This document shows, one piece after another, positions 1 through 5,244 of a DNA stretch of 5,694 nucleotides (position 1 is the first letter of the stretch; the number at the start of each line of letters is the position of its first letter). The DNA comes from JBMTVN01 sp046047235 (GTDB lineage: Bacteria; Verrucomicrobiota; Verrucomicrobiia; Limisphaerales; JAHDYP01). A model generated the notes under the pieces. The model had not been told where the DNA came from, did not search any database, and saw only the letters and a list, made by a program, of their open reading frames with translations. The position numbers were made by a program, and so were the translations under genes. The stretch lies in the NCBI GenBank assembly GCA_046047235.1, contig JBJOII010000201.1, positions 1-5,694 on the forward strand, read 5' to 3'.

Positions 1-1364
1 CCCCAATACTGACGAATAAAGTCCATCGCCTCAGCGTAATCCCCCGCCTGCGCCATCGCCTCCAAAACGTAATACCCATAAAACGTCGATAAATCCTTCG
101 GACCCCCAGCCTGCAAAACCAGCCCCGACACCTCCCCCGCCTCCCGTAAACCGGCCAACGCCAGCAACGCCGCAGGCGACTTGCGCCCGCTCACCTTCGG
201 CTCATGCCGCGCCAACGTCTCGACCACCCCCAAACACTTCGCCGCAACCTCCCCCTCACCCAGCTCCCGCATCAGCCGCGCCCCGCTCTGCATCGCCAAC
301 GACAACATCGCCTGCAAACCCTCATGCACCGCATCCGCATTCTCATACGTCGGCCAATCCAAAAAACGCATCCCGTCCAGTTTCTCCCGACCATCCTCGC
401 CCACAAAGCCCGAGAGATGCCGCAACAACTCCACCAGATAATCCCGCTGCGCTTCCAAGTAGTCCCGGTTCCCGTGATGCATCCACCAATCCTCCTGCAA
501 CAAAACCCACCACATGGAATAACTGCTAATCCCGTTCATCCACTGCGTCGGCGGCGTCACGTCCCGGATCAAATCCAAACTCCTCGGCACAACCTCGTTA
601 AACCCAAACACCGCATTGATGGTCGCCACCTCCGGATGCATGTCCCCCAACCACACCAACCGGTCCCGCTTGATCCCGTCCCACAAATACTCCTGCATGT
701 TCAAATGCACGGTGTACGCCCCCACGTCCCAAATCCGGTTCAACCTCTCGTCATTACACCGAAAACTCCCCAGATAAGGAATGTCGCGAATCTCCAAGAC
801 CGCATGCACATCGCTCAACTGTACCGCCAGCTCAGGATCCACATTGTCAATCCGCACAAACCGGAACCCGCTCGGCCCAATAGTCTTCTTCCCCAACCAC
901 GGCAAGGTCACTACCTGATCCCGCACCGCATGGTCATTCCCCGCATTCTGATCCCCTCCCACCTCTGACATCGCCTCAGATACGGACTCGCCAAACCGAA
1001 CCCGCACCCGACGCAGCTTCGCCTGCTCCGGCATCATCGGCGTAATCACCTCCACATACCCCTGAATCTCAACCCCGAAGTCCAATAACACGCCAGCAAC
1101 CTCTCCCCCCGTGCTCCTCAGCTCAGCCGGCGGCACCGGCTCCTGCAACACCGCCTGCCCCGCCTTCTCCCCCAACAACCCCTCGGCATGCTGCACCCCC
1201 GCCCCACTCGTCCACACCACACGAGTCGGCCGAATCACGGTCCTCGACAATCCCGAAGGCTTCGCCAACTGCCGCACCGCCTGCGGTATCGCCGGAGGCA
1301 AATCCGCCCCCGACACCCGCACAACAGCCAGCACCAACCCAAACAGGAAGGCTCTCATCACCAT
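1..1364 (-). CDS. GH78-type alpha-L-rhamnosidase-like glycosidase, secreted (3' part missing)
   Basis: This reading frame stays open for 454 codons and runs off the left edge, so only the N-terminal part is present. Residues 1-20 look like a Sec signal peptide: a short basic start, a hydrophobic core (AFLFGLVLAVV) and a small-residue cleavage region near VSGA. Residues about 25-195 look like the beta-sandwich part of GH78 proteins, and the helical (alpha/alpha)6 barrel begins near GSFRCNDERLNRIW (199-212). The signature WDGIKRDRLVWLGD at 228-241 corresponds to the conserved acidic active-site loop of the family, with D229, D234 and D241. Typical barrel segments follow: NGISSYSMWWVLL (277-289), DWPTYENADAVHEGLQA (336-352) and STFYGYYVLEAMAQAGDY (426-443). 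The later barrel part, where the family's catalytic base is expected, lies outside the window. Family members hydrolyse alpha-L-rhamnosides. Two in-frame ATGs, at 1364 and 1358, are possible starts and neither has a strong ribosome binding site. The gene follows the HEAT gene by 27 bases, so it is probably translated from the same mRNA. The family call is fairly sure; the substrate is inference. Confidence 0.85.
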   Translation of the reverse strand, partial: MVMRAFLFGLVLAVVRVSGADLPPAIPQAVRQLAKPSGLSRTVIRPTRVVWTSGAGVQHAEGLLGEKAGQAVLQEPVPPAELRSTGGEVAGVLLDFGVEIQGYVEVITPMMPEQAKLRRVRVRFGESVSEAMSEVGGDQNAGNDHAVRDQVVTLPWLGKKTIGPSGFRFVRIDNVDPELAVQLSDVHAVLEIRDIPYLGSFRCNDERLNRIWDVGAYTVHLNMQEYLWDGIKRDRLVWLGDMHPEVATINAVFGFNEVVPRSLDLIRDVTPPTQWMNGISSYSMWWVLLQEDWWMHHGNRDYLEAQRDYLVELLRHLSGFVGEDGREKLDGMRFLDWPTYENADAVHEGLQAMLSLAMQSGARLMRELGEGEVAAKCLGVVETLARHEPKVSGRKSPAALLALAGLREAGEVSGLVLQAGGPKDLSTFYGYYVLEAMAQAGDYAEAMDFIRQYW

Positions 1365-1391
1365 CACTTCGCTTATAACCAGACCGGCGCC

Positions 1392-3359
1392 CTACTGCAG
1401 CTCGCGAGCCTTGCGCAGCGTCCGTTCATCCTTGCTCCGCTCCACCACCGCCTGCAACGCCCGCTTCTTTGCGTCAGCACCCGCCGAACCCAAACGCGGC
1501 CCCCCCACAATGTTCACAATCGCCACACACGCCTCCTCAGCCGTCTCGGAATCTCCCGACAAGGTGATCAGCATCTCCAACGACTCCACTGTCGGCACAC
1601 CACTCAAGACCGAGATCACCTGCCGACGCTCCTCCGCCCGCTCCACCATCGGCATCACACCCTGAACCCGCTCCAGCTTGGCCGCGTCGTTCAGGCTCCG
1701 GTCCTCTTTCACCGCCGCCAAATACCCGCGCAACCCCTGCACCTTGTGAGCCGGCTTCCGACCGTTCTTTGCCAAATCCAACAACGGGGCCGCTACCGCA
1801 CCGTCTCCCGGCCAAGTGTTGGGCCAACTGGCCAACGTCCGCACAGCCTCATCCTGCACCGCCTCCTCACCATCACCCACCGCCTTCACCACCGCTCCCA
1901 AGGCCTGCTCACCCCCAGCCGCCCCCAAGGCATGCAACCCCGCCATCCGCGCCTGACGATTCCCGCTCGCCAACAACGGCAACAACGCACCCGTCGCCTC
2001 CGCCCCCTCACGACCCGCAATCGAGACAATCGCCTTCTCCATCTCCGCCCGATCCTTAGGCCGCGTCGCACCAGGCATCAGTTCCACCAACGCCGGCAAC
2101 TGCGCCACTCCACCCAAAGCCCCCAAGGTAGCCAACGCAGCACTCCTCACCCCGGCATTCTCCGAACCCGCATACGGCGCCACCATCGGCACGGCCTTCT
2201 CAATCCCCCGAACCCCAGCCAACTCCACTAACACCTGCAACATCGCCCCCCCAGCCCCGCCCATCCGCTCCATCAACCGCGCATCCACCTCAAAACCTCC
2301 AAAACGCGCCAATGAAGTCCGCGCAGCCTCCGCCACTCCCTTGTCCGCATCCACCGCCGCCTCCAATAACACCGGCAAACTCCCCAAATCACCCTTGCGC
2401 TCCAGAATACCCACCGCCACCACCTTCAAGGCCGGACTCCCAGCCTGCGCAAATCCCGTCACCGCAGGAATCACCACCGCATCCCGACGATCCCCCAACG
2501 CCATCAAGATCAAACCCTGACGATCCACCGCCCCAGTCCTCACAGCCTCCACCAGCGCCCGCGAAACCACCTCACCCTGTAACTCACGCGCCGTCCGTAA
2601 CCCCACGCTCAGGAACTCCTTGTCCTCAGAATTCAACTGCTCACGCAATAAAGGTAAACCCGCCTCCCCACGCGCCAAAATCGCCCCACGCGTCGCCTCC
2701 AAAACCCGCGGCTTAAAAACATCCAACCCACGCACTCGGTCATACAACCGCACGGCATCACCCGCACGACCCGTCGCCATAAACCCCTCCGCCGCCAAGA
2801 TGCAGCCCTCGGCCACGCTGTCCTTCACCTCCCCATCCACGCGCGTCAATACACCCTCCAAGGCCTGCGCCGCCAACTCCCCTCCAATGTGCCCCAACGC
2901 AATCGCCGCAGCCGATGCCACCTGCCCATCCGACCCCACCAGCAACGCCGCCAACCCCTCCACCGCCCCCGTGTCCCGACGCACCCCAATCGAGTTGATC
3001 ACCCCCACCTGCAACAACCCCTGGGTCTGCCCCAGCGCTTCCCTCAACGCCCGGTCCGCAGCCGCCCCAGGAATCGCCTCCAACGCTATCCTCGCCCACG
3101 ACGCCAGCTCCGCATCCCGTAACAACGGCGCCAATGCCGGCACCGCCGCAGCACTCCCGTAAATCGCCAGCTGCTTGCACGCAATCGCCTTGTCCGGCTT
3201 GCCCGACGTCGACGATTCCAACACCGCCAAAAACTCCCGCTCCTTCACCGTCGGCGCCGCAGCCGCAACAGCCAAACCCATGCTCGCCACCCCCAGGCTG
3301 CCAGCCAAAACCACCGCAACCAACCGACTCACCCAACCATTTCGTGCGTTCTGAAACAT
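1392..3359 (-). CDS. secreted HEAT-repeat protein, 655 residues
   Basis: The protein starts with a Sec signal peptide: a basic N-region (MFQNARNGWVSR), a hydrophobic stretch at about 13-33 and an AAAA cleavage region at about 32-35. Most of the rest, from about residue 60 to 515, is a run of paired helices of 30-40 residues rich in Ala, Gly and Leu. Examples are the units around 68-97 (AAAVPALAPLL), 131-160 (VASAAAIALGHIGGE), 326-354 (GVAEAARTSLARFGG), 402-427 (AGVRSAALATLGALGG) and 454-512, which are typical HEAT or PBS-lyase-like repeats. The last part (about 540-655) is helical but more charged and less regular. It resembles the C-terminal extension I recall from exported HEAT proteins of Verrucomicrobiota, some of which are fused to or sit beside DUF1080 sugar hydrolase domains. 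No catalytic motif is visible, so a binding or scaffolding role is inferred. The start at 3359 is chosen because AAGGAG lies six bases upstream and the signal peptide begins there; an in-frame ATG at 3458 would add 33 basic residues and overlap the upstream gene. The upstream oxidoreductase gene ends 43 bases away and the glycosidase gene starts 27 bases downstream. Confidence 0.88.
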   Translation of the reverse strand: MFQNARNGWVSRLVAVVLAGSLGVASMGLAVAAAAPTVKEREFLAVLESSTSGKPDKAIACKQLAIYGSAAAVPALAPLLRDAELASWARIALEAIPGAAADRALREALGQTQGLLQVGVINSIGVRRDTGAVEGLAALLVGSDGQVASAAAIALGHIGGELAAQALEGVLTRVDGEVKDSVAEGCILAAEGFMATGRAGDAVRLYDRVRGLDVFKPRVLEATRGAILARGEAGLPLLREQLNSEDKEFLSVGLRTARELQGEVVSRALVEAVRTGAVDRQGLILMALGDRRDAVVIPAVTGFAQAGSPALKVVAVGILERKGDLGSLPVLLEAAVDADKGVAEAARTSLARFGGFEVDARLMERMGGAGGAMLQVLVELAGVRGIEKAVPMVAPYAGSENAGVRSAALATLGALGGVAQLPALVELMPGATRPKDRAEMEKAIVSIAGREGAEATGALLPLLASGNRQARMAGLHALGAAGGEQALGAVVKAVGDGEEAVQDEAVRTLASWPNTWPGDGAVAAPLLDLAKNGRKPAHKVQGLRGYLAAVKEDRSLNDAAKLERVQGVMPMVERAEERRQVISVLSGVPTVESLEMLITLSGDSETAEEACVAIVNIVGGPRLGSAGADAKKRALQAVVERSKDERTLRKARELQ

Positions 3360-3365
3360 AAATCG

Positions 3366-3371
3366 CTCCTT
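3366..3371 (-). promoter_or_regulatory. ribosome binding site of the HEAT-repeat gene
   Basis: The minus strand reads AAGGAG followed by six bases and the ATG at 3359. It decides the start of the HEAT gene against the longer in-frame option at 3458, which has no such site and would place extra residues before an obvious signal peptide. Confidence 0.8.
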
Positions 3372-3402
3372 CGCTTTCTGTTTGTCCTCGATGAAAAACG
3401 GT

Positions 3403-4713
3403 TCAAATCCACCACGGCTCCCGCAACGCCTCGGACCGCAACCGGTTCGCCTCCGCATCCCCGATAAACTCGTTCTTCACCGGGTCAAAAAACACCTTGC
3501 GCTGTAAAAACAACGCCACGTTCGCCGCATGACACGCAATGTGCGCCTGACACGCCACATCCGCATTCGCCCGCGGCTGCGCCCGCGTCTTCACACAGTC
3601 CAGAAAGTCCCGCACATGAAAATCCGCAGGATACCCCCCAATCTTCGCCCCCTTCCCCGCCAATAACGCCGGAGAACTCGCCTCCAAATCCCCATTATCC
3701 GCCGTCTCCACCCACCCCGTCTCCCCCTCAAACCGCACCGGACAACTCCCCAAAGGCAACCATCCGTCGTTCCGTAAAATCAACTTTACCCCATTCCCAT
3801 ACTTCGCATGCAACTGATCCCCCACCGGCTCATACTCCACCGGCGCCGTGTCATCCGCATCGTTCGCCCACTGACACAAATCCACACAATGTGACCCCCA
3901 CTCCAAACAACCACCACCCGTCAAACCCCCACCCTTCTCAAAGTTAAACCCGTCCAAAAGCTTCCCGTTAAATGGACGCCACGCCGCCGGCCCCAAATAT
4001 AAATTCCAATCCACCAACTCCTTGTCCGGCTCCTCCTCCGGCGGCAACCAACCACTCATCTTCGTCCCCAAACCACCCGGATGCGCATACAAGGTGTGCA
4101 ACTTGCCCAACCGCCCCCGACGCGCCAAATCAATCGCATACATGAAATTCGGCAAACTCCGACGCTGCGTCCCCGCCTGAAATACCCGCGCCGTCCTCCT
4201 GAACGTGTCCCGCAAAATCAAGCTCTGCGCGATGTTCTTCGTCGATGGCTTCTCGCAATACACATCCTTCCCAGCCCGCGCCGCCATGCACGCCGCCGTC
4301 GCATGCCAGTTCGGCCCCGTCGCAATCAATACCGCATCCAGATCCTTCCGCTCCAAAATCTCCCGCAAATCCCGATACATCGCACAATCCGTGTTCCCAT
4401 TGCGCGTGTCCGCCATGTTCTTCACAAATTGCCGCCGGTTCTCCTTCACATCGCAAATCGCCACAAAGTGAACGTCCGGCTCATGCAAAAAACACCCCAG
4501 CACATACCCACCACGATTCCCAATCCCAATCGCCCCCAAGGTAATCCGCTCGCTCGGTGCAACCCCACCACCCCGACCCACCGTCGCCGCCGATACCACC
4601 TGCGGCATCGCCAATAACGCACCAGCCTTCACAGCCGTCTTGAGAAAACTCCGCCGTCCCATCTGACCGGCAGAAACAGAAGAAGATTCAATACCTCGAT
4701 TTGCTACACGCAT
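3403..4713 (-). CDS. Gfo/Idh/MocA-family NAD(P)-dependent oxidoreductase with Tat signal
   Basis: This complete 436-residue protein has a twin-arginine signal: GRRSFLK at 19-25, then a hydrophobic region ending in VVSAA near residue 43, so it is probably exported already folded with its cofactor. The mature part begins with a Rossmann fold: beta strand ITLGAIGIGNRGG, with G63-x-G65-x-x-G68 as the dinucleotide loop, and AICDVK (85-90) at the end of the second strand. The family's EKP motif is in VYCEKPSTKN (151-160), with K155 as the expected catalytic lysine. The C-terminal half carries GGGCLEWGSHCVDL (266-279); H275 and D278 fit the usual substrate-site histidine region. The protein ends in REPWWI, a tail style I associate with Verrucomicrobiota members. 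Such enzymes oxidise or reduce sugar or inositol hydroxyls; some exported relatives act on glycosides at C3. The substrate here is unknown. ATG 4713 is preferred because GAAGGA lies six bases upstream; the next Met (residue 18) lacks a site. It is the first gene of the apparent three-gene operon. Confidence 0.92.
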   Translation of the reverse strand: MRVANRGIESSSVSAGQMGRRSFLKTAVKAGALLAMPQVVSAATVGRGGGVAPSERITLGAIGIGNRGGYVLGCFLHEPDVHFVAICDVKENRRQFVKNMADTRNGNTDCAMYRDLREILERKDLDAVLIATGPNWHATAACMAARAGKDVYCEKPSTKNIAQSLILRDTFRRTARVFQAGTQRRSLPNFMYAIDLARRGRLGKLHTLYAHPGGLGTKMSGWLPPEEEPDKELVDWNLYLGPAAWRPFNGKLLDGFNFEKGGGLTGGGCLEWGSHCVDLCQWANDADDTAPVEYEPVGDQLHAKYGNGVKLILRNDGWLPLGSCPVRFEGETGWVETADNGDLEASSPALLAGKGAKIGGYPADFHVRDFLDCVKTRAQPRANADVACQAHIACHAANVALFLQRKVFFDPVKNEFIGDAEANRLRSEALREPWWI

Positions 4714-4719
4714 AATATG

Positions 4720-4725
4720 TCCTTC
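4720..4725 (-). promoter_or_regulatory. ribosome binding site of the oxidoreductase gene
   Basis: The minus strand reads GAAGGA, then six bases (CATATT), then the ATG at 4713. This supports the longer N-terminus, with 18 residues before the twin-arginine motif, over an internal start at the methionine just before GRRSFLK. Confidence 0.7.
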
Positions 4726-4826
4726 AATTATGGAACGACGAGTTCACGAACAGGGATGTAACAGCAAAAGAATCCACCGCACCCCCTCGCCAGACAAGGC
4801 AATACCTCCAAAGATTCGTAAAATCT

Positions 4827-4852
4827 CCCCCCAATGACTCCCCCCCTCGCCC
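4827..4852 (-). other. possible G-quadruplex in the operon leader region
   Basis: On the minus strand there are G tracts of three (4852-4850), seven (4846-4840) and six (4832-4827), separated by three and seven bases. The seven-G tract can supply two GGG runs with a one-base loop, so the segment fits the usual pattern of four GGG runs with loops of 3, 1 and 7. It lies about 115-140 bases upstream of the oxidoreductase start and would be in the mRNA leader if transcription starts further upstream. The general G-richness of this strand means it could also be chance. Confidence 0.35.
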
Positions 4853-5049
4853 GTGCCTCGGAGTTTCTCTGTCCTCCTTCTTCGCTCTTCAAGCTCCGAA
4901 AGCCAGGCCGACCCATCGTGCATTACACCCGCGCAGCCACCGGATTTAGCACCACCCAAACCCACCGAAATCGAAGCCTGAAGTTGGCGGCTGGCAGTGT
5001 GCAGACACCTCCTCCATCCCAACGCCTCCCTGACCCTCTGCGCGCAGCG

Positions 5050-5129
5050 CTACCGTCTCATCCAAATCGAAATCGCTATCGCTATCGGGATCGAGCGCGC
5101 CTCCGGCGCGTGTAGCCAGAAGACGGTAG
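5050..5129. repeat. 80-bp element bounded by 9-bp inverted repeats
   Basis: CTACCGTCT at 5050-5058 is the exact reverse complement of AGACGGTAG at 5121-5129. Between them lie a hexamer tandem repeat (5066-5095) and a tight GC hairpin (CGCGCC 5096-5101, loop TCC, GGCGCG 5105-5110). A perfect 10-bp palindrome, CTGCGCGCAG (5038-5047), lies just outside the left end. No target-site duplication is evident. The arrangement resembles a non-coding mobile or extragenic repeat unit, but only one copy is in the window, so its repeated nature is inferred. Confidence 0.5.
5066..5095. repeat. hexamer tandem repeat ATCGNN, five units
   Basis: Five consecutive six-base units all begin with ATCG: ATCGAA, ATCGCT, ATCGCT, ATCGGG and ATCGAG. 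On the minus strand one open frame reads them as alternating Asp and other residues (DPDSDSDFDLD), but that frame has no other sign of being a gene. The repeat sits inside the inverted-repeat-bounded element. Confidence 0.8.
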
Positions 5130-5145
5130 TGAGAAAACAGTGGCA

Positions 5146-5163
5146 CCCCTCTCCCCTCTCCCT
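5146..5163. repeat. short heptamer tract CCCCTCT, about 2.5 units
   Basis: Two exact CCCCTCT units (5146-5152 and 5153-5159) are followed by a partial CCCT. The period of seven is the same as that of the larger array on the other side of the hairpin, so the hairpin is flanked on both sides by seven-base tracts that are G-rich on the minus strand. Confidence 0.6.
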
Positions 5164-5185
5164 GCGTTCCGCCACCGCGGAACGC
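5164..5185. terminator. perfect 9-bp GC-rich hairpin, possible terminator or extragenic palindrome
   Basis: GCGTTCCGC (5164-5172) and GCGGAACGC (5177-5185) are exact reverse complements around a four-base loop (CACC). It lies about 50 bases downstream of the GlsB-like stop codon, where a terminator would be expected, and could protect or end that transcript. There is no T tract after it on either strand, so it is not a typical intrinsic terminator; it may instead belong to a repeat unit together with the neighbouring heptamer arrays. Confidence 0.4.
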
Positions 5186-5188
5186 ATT

Positions 5189-5244
5189 AGCCCTCAGCCC
5201 TCAGCCCTCAGCCCTTACCCCTTACCCCTTACCGCTTACCGCTC
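5189..5244. repeat. eight-unit heptamer tandem array, G-rich on the minus strand
   Basis: The plus strand holds eight adjacent seven-base units: AGCCCTC three times, AGCCCTT, ACCCCTT twice, ACCGCTT and ACCGCTC. Variants are grouped in blocks rather than scattered, as expected from stepwise duplication of units. On the minus strand six successive units contain GGG or GGGG every seven bases, a telomere-like pattern that fits a G-quadruplex. The array begins within the last codon of the GlsB-like gene and supplies its TAA stop (5238-5236). Confidence 0.85.

Larger units (their letters stand above)
4726..5188. other. long intergenic region upstream of the operon; no convincing gene
   Basis: This region separates the GlsB-like gene from the oxidoreductase gene. 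Several short frames are open on both strands, but none has a good ribosome binding site with ATG, a recognisable domain or sensible protein composition. I found no tRNA-like structure. The promoter of the three-gene operon should lie here, probably in its left half; CATAAT near 4729-4734 resembles a -10 box on the minus strand but has no matching -35 box at the usual distance, so I do not call it. The right half is made of repeats and hairpins, listed separately. Confidence 0.6.

Noticed and set aside
204..968. Long plus-strand reading frame of 254 codons, rich in Pro, His, Gln and Arg
   Set aside because: It lies opposite the GH78-like gene, has low-complexity composition typical of an antisense frame in C-rich DNA, and no domain or ribosome binding site.
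1188..2231. Plus-strand reading frame of 347 codons, rich in His, Arg and Pro
   Set aside because: It runs across the start of the glycosidase gene and into the HEAT gene on the opposite strand; composition is that of an antisense shadow and nothing in it is recognisable.
3360..3458. Longer start of the HEAT protein at ATG 3458
   Set aside because: It would overlap the oxidoreductase gene by 56 bases and put 33 basic residues before a clear signal peptide; AAGGAG sits at the right distance from the ATG at 3359.
4812..4826. Five-base stem AGATT / AATCT with a five-base loop
   Set aside because: Too short and AT-rich to be a meaningful structure, and not placed as a terminator.
4858..4899. 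Six-base inverted repeat TCGGAG / CTCCGA
   Set aside because: The loop is 30 bases and the stem short, so it is not distinguishable from chance in this composition.
4744..5022. Minus-strand frame of 92 codons just upstream of the oxidoreductase gene
   Set aside because: It begins with TTG without a well-placed ribosome binding site, crosses the G-rich leader, and its product matches nothing I recognise. A conserved small gene here cannot be fully excluded without comparison to relatives.
4946..5146. Minus-strand frame of 66 codons containing an Asp-alternating stretch
   Set aside because: The Asp pattern comes only from the ATCGNN hexamer repeat, and the frame spans the inverted-repeat element; it is best explained as non-coding repeat DNA.
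5189..5244. CRISPR array
   Set aside because: The units are seven bases long and directly adjacent with no spacers, and no cas gene is present.
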